Of a DNA stretch of 64,000 nt, positions 1 through 11,091 are shown in pieces. Each line of letters begins with the position of its first letter. Position 1 is the stretch's first letter. Position numbers and translations under genes: made by a program. The stretch lies in contig NC_057814.1 in assembly GCF_018294505.1 (NCBI RefSeq), forward strand, positions 291,020,604 to 291,084,603, in the 5' to 3' direction. A model generated the notes under the pieces. It made no database searches and was not told the origin of the DNA. It saw only the letters and a list, made by a program, of their open reading frames with translations. This stretch comes from Triticum aestivum. Its lineage: Eukaryota > Streptophyta > Magnoliopsida > Poales > Poaceae.

Positions 1-1
1 G

Positions 2-466
2 CCCAAGAATCTGGAGAAGGAGAGGCAGCTGCGGAAGGACGAAGCCGCCAACCACGAGGATTTCGTGAAGGGTGAGAACCTCTGGATCAGCCGCCTCGCC
101 GACATCGCCGGCAGGACCACCACGCAGCTGGCTACCATGGGGATGCCAAACATGCGGTACGTCCTGGAGCCGAACGTGAGTCCCAATGCCAAGCTGACCC
201 TATTCTTCGAGGGTGTTCTCAGGGCCCTGGAGCAGCTTCGCTCCAACAGGGCGGCCTCTCTGGCCGATGAGGCCCGGAGGCTTTGCCGGGGTGCCATGAC
301 CAAGGTCCTCACCAAGGTGGCGCACTAGAACCCCAACCTCGACTTCGACGCCGCGCTGGAGAGCTTGCCGGAGGATGCGGACCTCGCGACGCTCGAGGAG
401 CGTATCAAGCCCATCATCAGCCGCATCGACGGAATCCAGAGGGTGGAGGGCCGGCGCCGGGACTAG
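2..466 (+). pseudogene. Accessory ORF of a gypsy-type element, 3' part, one internal stop
   Basis: The frame is open from the window edge and ends at TAG 464-466, with one in-frame TAG at 326-328, so it is a broken C-terminal part of about 154 codons. The first residues are charged and helix-like (KNLEKERQLRKDEA), followed by a conserved-looking block (LTLFFEGVLRALEQLR, then LADEARRLCRGAMTKVL) and an acidic tail (FDAALESLPEDADLATLEER). I recognise it as the kind of extra ORF often annotated in grasses as a putative gypsy-type transposon protein; its function is unknown. The adjacent primer site and LTR (1111-2289) belong to a minus-strand element, so this ORF is antisense to it. The stop at 326 probably replaces a sense codon, since the frame stays open for 45 codons beyond it. 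Confidence 0.6.
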
Positions 467-1110
467 GCACCCCGTTCTTCATCGCCGCTGCAGGCTCATG
501 ACCAAGACAAATTTTATCTTTAGTTAGAACCGCATCAACAATCGATGTAATATAACTCTGCAGTACTCTTAATATCATGCATGTTATTTTCCCGTTTGAT
601 CTCCCTTTGTATGTCCACCCTACGTCAATCGGGTAGGCTTGCCGGCGTGTAAACCCAGGGCGCGGCGCCTTGAGGACGGATCCCCAATAGCCTGCCGGGT
701 GTGCGTGCTGCCAGGAAAACCACCTTACTGTTCTCGACACGGCCGCTTGAACTGTCGAGCGGACTCAAGGCAGAACGAGAGTGTTGCCAATTGCAGAAAG
801 TCACCCTACCGCCCTGAACGCAGCCGCTTGAACTGTTGAGCGGACTCGAAACAGAGCAAGGGCGTTGCCAATAGCGGAAGGGCCCTGTCGCGTGCAGCTT
901 TTCCATACACTGGGCCAGATCTTCGGGGACGATAACCATATATATAACAAGGGATAGTTCAAAGTTTTGCATGACTTAGCTTTTCCATCGTTGTGTGAGC
1001 ATTTACTGCATCCGTTGATGATGCCGCTTGTTTGGGTCATCTTCTTTCTTGGAGAGACGACCACGATGAAGCCGCTGCTCCAACCAAACCAGATTTTCAC
1101 AACTGCGCCC
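467..1110. other. Non-coding internal region between accessory ORF and primer-binding site
   Basis: No credible coding frame is visible. The left part is AT-rich and reads like a 3' untranslated region of the accessory ORF; the middle holds a tandem duplication (720-881). The right part leads to the primer-binding site of the minus-strand LTR. Confidence 0.5.
720..881. repeat. Two ~81-bp tandem repeat units
   Basis: The motif CCGCTTGAACTG(T)(C/T)GAGCGGACTC occurs twice, with GGACTC at 761-766 and 842-847, giving an 81-base period. The flanks are also shared (GTTGCCAAT...GCGGAAGG-like). A more degenerate copy may lie just upstream (about 665-700). Confidence 0.65.
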
Positions 1111-1127
1111 CCCTACCTGGCGCGCCA
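1111..1127 (-). other. Primer-binding site next to LTR
   Basis: Read on the minus strand this is TGGCGCGCCAGGTAGGG, a few bases from the LTR edge at 1132. An almost identical sequence occupies the same position in element C (24479-24496), where pol orientation proves it is the primer site. I do not assign the tRNA. Confidence 0.7.
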
Positions 1128-1131
1128 AAGA

Positions 1132-2289
1132 TGTCCGGGGAAACGACACCTATGGAATCACTGGGATCCCTTCTACGGTTGGCGGGCGCGGGGTTGTGCA
1201 AAGAGCAGGTCTGGCGGTCAGCACAAAGATCATTTACCCAGGTTCGGGCCGCGAAGATGCGTAATACCCTAGTCCTGCTTTGGTGTATGTATTTGAGTGT
1301 TCTTGAGCTCTTGAGCTAGCTACGGTGTGTGCGTTACCCAAAAGATCTGAATCCCCTCAAGTACGCCTCGAGCCTCCTTTTATAGACAAAAGGGGTTGCC
1401 ACGGTGGCACACAGGAGGTGGAAAGGTATACAGTGTACAAGCTTATCGCTTGTCATTACAGGACAAGGTGCATTAAATGCGCTCCTTAGGTGTCCCGTTG
1501 CTTTACTGGGGATGGCAACGAGGCCCGTCCCGTCCATCGCTGCTCCGACGCGCGTCCAGGCCAGCGAGGCATGCAGCGCCACGTAGGCTGGCTGGCTGCT
1601 GAGATGGCGCGGTGGAAGGATCTTGACGAAGATATGCATGTCACCACGCGGGTGCTTGCTGAGTTGGTCTGGAAGCCGCACGTCGCCACGCAGGTGCCTG
1701 CCCAGCTGGTTGGGCTGGCAGCTGTATGGGAACGGCGGTGGAGCCTTGGCAGACACGGGCCTAGCTGCGGTCCCGTAGGTGTCTTCGGCAAGGGCCTTGC
1801 CGGGGCCCCGACAAGGGTCTTGCCGTGGCACCACGGTCGTCCCCGGCAAGGGCCTTGCCGTGGGGTCTCGTGGATTTCCTCGGCTAGGATCCCGCCGAGG
1901 ATCGTCGTCTTCTAGTCCTCATCTAATCTTGTATGCTTCTGATCTTCACAAAGATCTGCATGCCACCACAGAGGTGCCTCGAGCCTTGGTCCCAATGTGG
2001 TTGATGGCGTTGGAAACCTTGGCTCAAGGGTGGTGCACTCTGCTAGCATCGGGCAAGGCTGCCCCGGCAAGGCTCTTGTCCGGGCTGCGGAGGCCGCCCC
2101 GGCAAGGGCCTTGCCAGGGGTCCCACCTCGCCCTTCTGCTCTTTGTGTCTCTGTCTTGGCGTTGCCTTGGCCATCTTGTGCTCCGGCTTCCCTCCTCTGC
2201 CCCGCCAAGTGTGGCCGCGGGCGCGGCTCTGACTGCCCATGCACAAGTAAAGGGGTCAAAAGGAGAGCCCCTACTTTTGTACACCGACA
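1132..2289 (-). repeat. LTR of minus-strand gypsy element(s) (E0)
   Basis: It runs from TGTCCGGGGAAAC to TACACCGACA, so on the minus strand it starts TGTCGGTG and ends GACA. Its outer 200 bases resemble element C's LTR (shared blocks GCACAAAGAGCAG, ACCCAGGTTCGGGCCG, TCCTGCTTTGGTG), so the two families are related. The left edge has a primer site; the right edge has a purine-rich tract on the minus strand (TTCGAGGGG) and then integrase remains. It therefore serves both as a 5' LTR for sequence on its left and as a 3' LTR for sequence on its right. Confidence 0.75.
1376..1384 (-). promoter_or_regulatory. LTR TATA box (TATAAAAGG, minus strand)
   Basis: CCTTTTATA on the plus strand reads TATAAAAGG on the minus strand, in the position and context (AGGAGGC following) shared with the TATA boxes of element C's LTRs. 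The conserved block ending CGGCCCGAACCTGGGT downstream is likely transcribed. Confidence 0.6.
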
Positions 2290-2877
2290 CCCCTCGAAGG
2301 TGTAAAGGGTATTGATGAACATTCCTTAATGATGTATCGAACCATATTTCTGCCCTCCCAGGCTGCCTTTTCCTTGTGCTTATTCCATGCCTGTAGCCCT
2401 CGAGCGAGGATTGATTGCCGCTGGTATGTCGGGTCGTGCTGCCCGAGCAAGGCCAGGAGATGAGCCCTCCTGAGGTGAGAGGCCGAGGGCACCGTGTGCC
2501 TGTTGGCTCGCCCGTGAGCGTTGCACGAGGATTTAGGCACCAGAGTCCTGGTGAGGTGGTGTGCACTAGGGCCGACCTGCGGCCTGAGTTTTTAACGCCG
2601 CTGGGGCTGGCCCAAGCAGCGACACCATGCCCAGCCCCCGCTCGTGGAACGCTCGGGGGGGGGGGCGATAGGCAGTTGTCGCTGCTCTTTCGGAAAAAAG
2701 ATTCAAGAAGGGAAACACCGCAGGAAAACAAACCCCCAACTTTCTCTCAGCAAATACACAAAAACCTCAAACTTCATTAAGGGGAATCATAAAACGGTTT
2801 ACAAGAAATAGGGGAAATACTGCCGCGTCCGGCGCCTACACTAGTCTTCCCACCAGCGCGGAGCATGGGGCCTCCAC
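2290..2877 (-). other. E0 3' internal non-coding region with PPT
   Basis: It lies between the integrase stop and the 3' LTR. The purine tract abutting the LTR (about 2290-2297) would serve as the polypurine tract. A run of ten G lies near 2655. No coding frame is convincing here. Confidence 0.5.
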
Positions 2878-4319
2878 TTAGGCGTGGGCATAGTTGTTGT
2901 TCACCCGTTCCGCCAATGGGGAGTATGGGGCTTCCACCTGGGAGTGGGTGGGAGCTCCCGCGAAGTCGTGGAACGGTGCACCGGGAGACTTGATGTTCCA
3001 AGTGTTCTGCACAGGGACCCCTTCCTCCATCTCCAGGTGTGCTGCGCCAGGCCTGAAGACGTGGGCAACCCTGAACGGGCCCTTCAACATGGGCAAGAGC
3101 TTGTGGAGTCCCTCCCTGGAGAGGATCCGCCTCAGGATGATGTCTCCGACCTCAAGAGTCCAGGAGCAGATGTTCAGCTGTGGTAGCGCCACGGGGCCTG
3201 CTGGTACCTCGCAGCATGAAGGGAGGCTTGGCGGCGGGTCTCCTCACCGAGCACGAGATCGGTTCCCCGCGCGGCATCCTGGCGCGCCTCGTCGAATGCC
3301 AAGGCCCGTGGGAAACCATGCTTGATTTCAAGCAGAAGGACTGCCTCAGCCCCGTAGATGAGGAAGAACGGAGTTTTGCTGGTGGGCTTAGTTGCGGTGG
3401 TGTGGATAGACCACAACACAAACTGCAGCTCGTCCAGCCAACCATTGCTGCAGGCCTCAAGCTTCTAGTCTTGAGGCCCCTCAGGACTTCTATGTTGGCG
3501 CGCTCGGCCTAGCCATTGCTCCGTGGGTGTGCCACCGAAGCGTAGCATATCTGCATTCCAAGGTTAGCACAATACGACCTGAAGAGGTTGCTTGTCAACT
3601 AGGAACCGTTGTCTGTGATGATTCGATTGGGGACGCCGAACTGGCTCACGAGGCTCTTCTTGAACTTGACAGCCGAGCCTGCTAGGATGGTGCGCAGAGG
3701 TTCCACCTCCGCCCACTTGGTGAATTTGTCGATGGCTACGTAGAGGTAGCGGTAGCCGCCGGCCGCCTGAGGGAACAACCCCAGTATGTCTAGCCCCCAG
3801 ACCGGAAAGGGCCATGAGAGCGGAATTGTCTGGAGCCCTGCGCTGGCTGGTGGATCTGCTTGGCATGGAAATGGCAGGCCTCGCAAGACCGAACCAGCTC
3901 GGTGCCATCATGAAGTACCGTGGCTCAGTAGAACCCGCTGCGGAACACCTTGCCCACGAGAGTGCGCGACAAAGAGTGATGCCCACAGTCTCTGCCGTGG
4001 ATATCGGCCAATAGTCCGCGCCCTTGAGCTTCTGAAATGCATCTTAGCGAGACATCGTTAGGACGCCTGCGGTACAGCTCGCCATCCTGCAAGCAGTAAG
4101 CGATGGCCTGGCGAGCCACGCGCTCCACGTCCTCCTCCTTTTCCGGCAGGGTGGCGTGAAGCATGTATGCCTCGAACTCCTTGGTCCAACTGTCCTCCTG
4201 AGGTGCCAATGTCAGGAGCAGGCGGGCTCCCGAGGGCGGGGCACCCGTAAGCTGCGCGGGAGGCAGCTCCTCCTAAGGTAGAGTCATGCCAGTCGTCGAG
4301 GGTGCGGCTGGTGGCTTGA
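2878..4319 (-). pseudogene. E0 gypsy integrase (degenerate)
   Basis: Read right to left, 4209-3925 holds the HHCC-like region (ADIHGRDCGHHSLSRTLVGK...FRSGFY). Next, 3886-3599 holds the start of the catalytic core (WGLDILGLFPQAAGGYRYLYVAIDKFTKWAEVEPL, then IITDNG). The conserved NGQxER block follows with a stop in place of Q near 3512-3520. Last come the C-terminal part (TPFFLIYGAEAVLL; 3419-3174) and the chromatin-side tail (VGDIILRR...LKGPFRVAHVFRPGAAHLE) ending at 2878. At least three frame changes or stops make it inactive. The right edge is cut by insertion of element B; RNase H remains resume at 52503 on the other side of the agagc duplication. Confidence 0.85.
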
Positions 4320-4324
4320 AGAGC

Positions 4325-5693
4325 TGATATGTCTCCGTCATATCTATAATTTTTGATTGTTTCATGCCAATATTATACAACTTTCACATATCTTTGGCAA
4401 CTTTTTTATATGATTTATTAGACTAACCTATTGATCCAGTGCCAGTTCCTATTTTTTGCATGTTTTTTGTATTGCAGAATATCCATATCAAACGAAGTCC
4501 AAATGCAATAAAATTTTACGGAGAATTATTTTGGAATATATGTGATTTTTGGGAGTTGGAATCATCACAAACGGAGGCCCACACAGCCCACAAGACACCC
4601 GGGAATGACCCCGGAGCCAGTCGCGTGGTTGTGGGTTGTGCTCACCTCGTACGTCGGTTGGAGCTCTACTTCGGGCGCAAGGAAGCTTATATCCGGAAAA
4701 AATCGTGTTAAAATCTCAGCGCAATCGGAGTTACGGATCTCCTGGAATATAAGAAATGGTTTTCGGCCAGATCTGGGAACGTGAAACAGAAGAGAACAGA
4801 GAGGGAGATCCCATATCGGAGGGGCTCCCACCCCTCCGCCGCCATGGAGGCCATGGACCAAAGGGGGAACTCTCCTCCCATCTAGGGGGAGGCCAAGGAA
4901 GAAGAAGAAGGAGGGGGCTCTCTCCCCCTCTCTCCCGGTGGCGCCGGAGTGCCGCCGGGGCTAGTATCGTGACGGCGATCTACATCAACAATCTTGCTAC
5001 CATCAACACCAACTCTCTCCCCCTCTATGCAGCAGTGTAACACCCCTTCTCCCCGCTGTAATCTCTACTTAAACATGATGCTCAACTCCATATATTATTT
5101 TCCAATGATCTATGGTTATCCTATGATGTTTGAGTAGATCCGTTTTGTCCTATGGGTTAGTCGTGATCTTGGTTGGTATGATTGTATATTTTATTTATGG
5201 TATTGTCCTACGGTGCCCTCCGTCTCGCGCAAATGTGAGGGGCCCCCCCTTTAGGGTGTTGCAATACGTTCATGATTTGCTTATGGTGGGTTGCGAGAGT
5301 GACAGAAGCTTAAACCCGAGTAGGTGGGTTGTTGCGTATGGGATAAAGAGGACTTGATACTTAATGCTATGGTTGGGTTTCACGACCTTAATGATCTTTA
5401 GTAGTTGCGGATGCTTGCTAGAGTTCCAATCATAAGTGCATATGATCCAAGTAGAGAAAGTATGTTAGCTCATGCCTCTCCCTCATATAAAATTACAAGA
5501 ATGATCACTGGTACTTGTTATCGATTGCCTAGGGACAAATGACTTTCCTGTTGACAAAAGCTATCCACTTTTACCACCTTGCAATTTATTCATAGTTTTA
5601 TTCTTGCAAAGTACTCATAGTTTTATTCTTGCCAAATAGTTTCATACTTGTTCTAGGTAAAGCAAACGTTAAGTGTGCGTAGAGTTATATCGG
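4325..5693 (+). repeat. Element B 5' LTR, part 1
   Basis: It is collinear with the 3' LTR at 51018 onwards, from TGATATGTCTCCGTC. It is interrupted after ATCGG (5689-5693) by element C; the last 112 bases lie at 38019-38130. Total length 1481 bases against 1480 for the 3' copy. Differences are scattered, roughly one per 20 bases by eye in the first 330 bases. Confidence 0.92.
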
Positions 5694-6005
5694 TGTCGCG
5701 GGAAACCACGACCACCTATGGGGCCAAGAGGCCCCTTGCTAGTTCGGCAGCGGGACGTCGCATTGCACAAAGAGCAGACGAGCATGGGTCAGCATGGCAA
5801 AGATCAAGCAGGCATTTTCACCCAGGTTCGGGCCGCCGCGAGGCGTAAAACCCAACTCCTGCTTTGGTGGATTGATGGTGGAAAGGTGGTGGTGGAATGT
5901 AGTACACTTGCCCGGCAAGGGTTGCCTCGGGGTGGCAGTGGTTACGCGCATATGGGGGTGTGAGTTATCCAACCTTCTAACCCTTTCTACGGTTGCCATG
6001 GGCCT

Positions 6006-6014
6006 CCTTTTATA
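6006..6014 (-). promoter_or_regulatory. LTR TATA box of element C 3' LTR
   Basis: TATAAAAGG on the minus strand, at the same LTR position as 24811-24819 and 25513-25521. Conservation in all three LTR copies and in the related LTR at 1376 supports a real core promoter. Confidence 0.6.
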
Positions 6015-6067
6015 GATCAAGGGGTTACCACAATGGCAAAGTAGTCATTACGCACTGATAAGATAGC

Positions 6068-7477
6068 TGATACGTCTCCGTCGTATCTACTTTTCCAAAC
6101 ACTTTTGCCCTTGTTTTGGACTCTAACTTGCATGATTTGAATGGAACTAACCCGGACTGATGCTGTTTTCAGCAAAATTGCCATGGTGTTATTTTTGTGC
6201 GGAAATAAAAGTTCTCGGAATGACCTGAAACTTCACGGAGAATATTTTTGGAAATAATAAAAAATACTGGCGAAAGAATCAAGGCCAGGGGGCCCACACC
6301 CTGTCCACGGGGATGGGGGCGCGCCTACCCCCCACCCCCCCGGGCGCGCCCCCGCCTCGTGGGCCCCCTGCTGCTCCACCGACCTCAACTCCAACTCTAT
6401 ATATTCACGTTCGGGGAGAAAAAAAATCAGAGAGAAGGCTTCATCGTGTTTTACGATACGGAGCCGCCGCCAAGCCCTAAACTCTCTTGGGAGGGCTGAT
6501 CTAGAGTCCGTTCGGGGCTCCGGAGAGGGGAATCCGTCGCCATCGTCATCATCAACCTTCCTCCATCACCAACTTCAGGTTGCTCACCGCCGTGCGTGAG
6601 TAATTCCATTGTAGGCTTGCTGGACGGTGATGGGTTGGATGAGATTTATCATGTAATCGAGTTAGTTTTGTTAGGGTTTGATCCCTAGTATCCACTATGT
6701 TCTGAGATTGATGTTGCTATGACTTTGCTATGCTTAATGCTTGTCACTAGGGCCCGAGTGCCATGATTTCAGATCTGAACCTATTATGTTTTCATGAATA
6801 TATGTGAGTTCTTGATCCTATCTTGCAAGTCTATAGTCACCTATTATGTGTTATGATCCGTTAACCCCGAAGTGACAATAATCGGGATCCTTACCGGTGA
6901 TGACCGTAGTTTGAGGAGTTCATGTATTCACCAAGTGTTAATGCTTTGGTCCGGTACTCTATTAAAAGGAGGCCTTAATATCGCTTAGTTTCCAATAGGA
7001 CCCCGCTGCCACGGGAGGGTAGGACAAAAGATGTCATGCAAGTTCTTTTCCATAAGCATGTATGACTATATTCGGAATACATGCCTACATTACATTGATG
7101 AATTGGAGCTAGTTCTGTGTCACCCTATGTTATAACTGTTGCATGAATAATCGCATCCGGCATAATTATCCATCACCGATCCAATGCCTACGAGCTTTTC
7201 ACATATTGTTCTTCGCTTAGTTACTTTTCCATTGCCACTGTTATCATCACTACAAAATTGCTACTGTTACTTTTGCCACCGTTACCGTTACTTCCATACT
7301 ACTTTGCTACTGAATACTTTGCTGCAGATATTAAGTTATCCAGGTGTGGTTGAATTGACAACTCAACTGCTAATACTTGAGAATATTCTTTGGCTCCCCT
7401 TGTGTCGAATCAATAAATTTGGGTTGAATACTCTACCCTCAAAAACTGTTGTGATCCCCTATACTTGTAGGTTATCA
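6068..7477 (+). repeat. Element D 5' LTR
   Basis: It pairs with 14197-15598 almost base for base. It contains a TATA-like box at 6398-6405 and a short inverted repeat at its very start (GATACG / CGTATC). Confidence 0.95.
6398..6405 (+). promoter_or_regulatory. LTR TATA box (TATATATT) of element D
   Basis: TATATATT follows a GC-rich block and precedes a purine-rich segment. The same sequence occurs at 14520-14527 in the 3' LTR. It is the best core-promoter candidate for D's genomic RNA. Confidence 0.5.
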
Positions 7478-7488
7478 AGACTATTTTC

Positions 7489-7507
7489 TGGCACCGTTGC
7501 CGGGGAG
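7489..7507 (+). other. Element D primer-binding site (tRNA-Asp type)
   Basis: TGGCACCGTTGCCGGGGAG differs at one position from TGGCGCCGTTGCCGGGGA, the complement of the plant tRNA-Asp 3' end. It begins 11 bases after the LTR. Athila-group elements are known to use tRNA-Asp. Confidence 0.8.
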
Positions 7508-7555
7508 CATAGCTCTATTCTTTGAGTCACTTGGGATTTATATCTTCTGGTCACT

Positions 7556-10327
7556 ATGAGGAACTTGAAAGACGAGAAAACCAAAATTTATCCCTCAACT
7601 ACGAGGGGAGGTAAGGAACTGTCATCTAGCTCTGCACTTGATTCACCTTCTGTTTTGAGTAAGCTTGCGACACCTAAACCTACTTCTGCTATTAATTCTG
7701 ATATGTCGCATGTTATTGATGATGCCACTTCTGCTATGCATGATACTTATGATGAAACTACTTCTATGCTTGATACTACTGTGCCACTAGGTGAATTTCT
7801 GGATGAACAACTTGCCAGGGCTAGAGAGAATGGAATTATTGAAACTGATAATATTGATGAAAGTGATGATGAAGATTCTCCCCCTAGATATGAATTGCCT
7901 ATTGTGCCTGAGGTTTATGTTATGGATGAAGAAACTGCTAGAGACTTTCTTGCTTGCAATGATAGGAGTGATCTTAAGAAATTATTACCTAAGCTTAAAG
8001 AAAAGTCTTTGAATGCTAGAATGAAATATGACCCTGCTTTTGCTACTTCACCTATCTTTGTTACCGATAAGGATTATGATTTCTCTGTTGATACTGAGAT
8101 AATTACTCTGGTTGAATCTGATCCTTTCTATGACTATGAATCTAAAACTATTGTGTCTCACCTTACTAAATTAAATGATATAGCCACCCTGTTCACTAAC
8201 GATGAGAAAATTCGCTACTACTATATCCTTAAGTTATTTCCATCCTCATTAAAGGGTGATGCTAAGATATGGTTTAATTTTCTTGATCCTGGTTGTGTGC
8301 GTAGTCCCCAGGATATGATTTATTACTTCTCTGCTAAATATTTCCCCGCTCATAAGAAACAAGCTGCTCTAAGGGAAATATATAATTTTGTGCAAATTGA
8401 AGAAGAGAGTCTCCCACAAGCTTGGGGGGCTTCTCCAATTACTTAATGCTTTGCTTGATCATCCTCTCAAGAAAAATGGAATACTTGATATCTTTATAAT
8501 GGACTAACCGATGCTTCCAGAGACCACTTGGATAGTTGTGCTGGTTATGTTTTCAGGGAAAGAACGGTCGATCAAGCTGAATTGCTATTGAATAATATGT
8601 TGACCAATGAAAATAATTGGACACTTCCTGAACCAACTCCTAAGCCAACTCCGAAGAAAAGGGGTATTCTATTTCTCAGTCCTGAAGGTATGCAAGAGGC
8701 AAAGAAATCTATGAAAGAAAAGGGTATTAAAGCTGAAGATGTTAAGAATTTACCTCCTGTTGAAGAAATACATGGTCTTAAGTTACCGTCTATTGAAGAA
8801 ACACATGGTCTTGATAACCCGACACAGGTAGTAAAGGTAAATTCTCTCTATAGATATGATAAAGCTGAAATCCTGCCTACTAAGTTTGCTAGCCAATGCT
8901 TAGATGAGTTTGATAATTTTATGGTTAAGCAAGAAAATTTTAATGCTTATTTTGGTAGACAATTGAAACGCAATGCTTATATGATTGAACACTTGGGTGA
9001 TTATATGTCTAGCGTTAAAGGTGAACTTAAACTCATTAGTAAACATGCTTCTATGGTTACCACTCAAGTAGAACAAGTGCTTAAAGGTCAAAATGATTTG
9101 CTTAATGAATTAAATAGTAAGAAGAATGATAATTTTGTTAGAGTTACGACTAGTGGGGGTAGAATGACTCAGGAACCTTTGTATCCTGAGGGCCACCCTA
9201 AGAGAATTGAGCAAGCTTCTCAGAGAACTAATGTTGATGCACCTAGTCCTTCTAAAAAGAAGAAAAAGAAAAATGATAGGACTTTGCATGCTTCTAGTGA
9301 ACCCGTTGTTGACACACCTGAGAATCCCAATGATATTTCTATTTCTAATGCTGAAACACAATCTGGTGATGAACATGAACCTAGTGATAATGTTAATGAT
9401 GATGTTCATGTTGATGCTCAACCTAGCAATAACAATGATGTAGAGATTGAACCTGTTGTTGATCTTGATAACCCACAATCAAAGAATCAATGTTATGATA
9501 AAGGAGACTTTGTTGCTAGGAAGCACGGTAAAGAAAGAGAACCATGGGTTCAGAAACCCATGCCTTTTCCTCCTAAACCATCCAAGAAAAAGGATGATGA
9601 GGATTTTGAGCGCTTTGCTGAAATGATTAGACCTATCTTTTTGCGTATGTGTTTTATTGATATGCTTAAAATGAATCCTTATGCCAAGTATATGAAAGAT
9701 ATTGTTACAAATAAAAGAAAGATACCGGAAGCTGAAATTTCCACCATGCTTGCTAATTATACTTTTAATGGTGGAATACCTAAGAAACTAGGAGACCCAG
9801 GAGTACCAACTATACCATGCTCCATTAAAAGAAACTATGTTAAAACTGCTTTATGTGATCTTGGAGCCGGTGTTAGTGTTATGCCTCTCTCTTTGTATCG
9901 TAGACTTGATTTAAATAAGTTGACACCTACTGAAATATCTGTGCAAATGGCCGATAAATCAACCGCTATACCTGTCGGTATTTGTGAGGGTGTGCCTGTT
10001 GTGGTTGCAAACGTTACTATTTTAACGGACTTTGTTATTCTTGATATTCCCAAGGACGATAGTATGTCTATTATTCTTGGAAGACCCTTTTTGAATACTG
10101 CAGGGGCTGTTATTGATTGCAACAAAGGCAATGTCACTTTTCATGTTAATGGTAATGAGCATACGGTACACTTTCCGAGGAAACAACCTCAAGTTCATAG
10201 TATAAACTCTATTGGAAAAATTCCATCGATTATTTTTGGAGGTTTAGAATTTCCTCTTCCTACTGTCAAAAAGAAATATGATATTCTTATTATTGGGGAT
10301 GTGCATATCGCCGTTGAGGTAACCTAG
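7556..10327 (+). pseudogene. Element D gag-protease polyprotein (two compensating frameshifts)
   Basis: ATG at 7556 opens 7556-8446, an acidic N-terminus followed by a retrotransposon gag domain (around residues 170-290: LFPSSLKGDAKIWFNFL, then FSAKYFPAHKK). The frame is lost at a run of six G near 8422-8427, reaching TAA at 8444-8446. It is regained near 8495 by loss of one T and continues to 10327. The second part has Lys-rich segments (SKKKKKKND near residue 240 of that part) and an aspartic protease region (ALCDLGAGVSVMPLSLY, then IILGRPFLNTAGAVIDC). No CCHC knuckle is evident. It would encode the particle and maturation protease, with polymerase supplied from elsewhere. Confidence 0.85.
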
Positions 10328-11091
10328 TGCTATTCGAAAATTCTCCGGTTTCATGTGATTCGGAATGAGTTTGTTAACAAGACTTGATCAACCTTGTTAG
10401 TGGATTCCTTATGATGAACATGAGATGGATGAAGTTAGAAAGCACAACCTTCTGTACCCTCCTTTTACTTTCTGTTATTTAGATTAAATAAAGCAAAAAT
10501 AGTATTTCCTGTTAGTTTTCTGAATTATCCGTGCAATAAAAAATACCCTGAAAATAAAAGTTCTCCAAATGCCCCGAAATTGAAATATGATTTTTTCTGG
10601 AATATTTGAGAATATCTTGCACTGAGAACACAGCAGGGGGAGCAAGCACCTGGCCACGAGGGTCCAGGGCGCGCCCACCCCCCTGGGCGCGCCCTCCTGC
10701 CTCGTGGGCCCATGGTGGCCTCCCTCCACTCATTCCAGCCACCACACACTCCTTCCTCCCAAAAAAATCACCAACCAGCTCAAGCATGAGTTCTAGCTCA
10801 TCTTGCAGCCATTTTTGATCTCCTTGCTCAAAGCTCCACTCACAAAACTGCTTTGGGGGATTGTTCTTTGGTACATGATTCCTCCAATGGTCCAATTAGT
10901 TTTGTTCTAGTGCTTTATTCATTGCAAATTTTTGCTGCCTAGGTGACCCTGTTCTTGAGCTTGCATGTCAAATTTATATGGTCCCAAGTAGTTCTAATGC
11001 ATGATAGTCTCTAGGCACTTGTGGGAGTAGTTACTATTGATTTTGTTGAGTTTGGTTCACTTTTATTTGAAGTTACTAAAAATTTCAGAAA
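10328..11091 (+). other. Element D spacer between gag-protease and ORF2
   Basis: AT-rich non-coding sequence with a GC-rich block at about 10650-10710 resembling the GC-rich block of the LTR (GGGCGCGCCCACCC type). RT, RNase H and integrase would lie here in an autonomous relative, but none is present. Confidence 0.6.

Noticed and set aside
7489..7507. tRNA gene fragment
   Set aside because: Only the 3' acceptor complement is present, at the expected distance from an LTR: a primer-binding site, not a gene.
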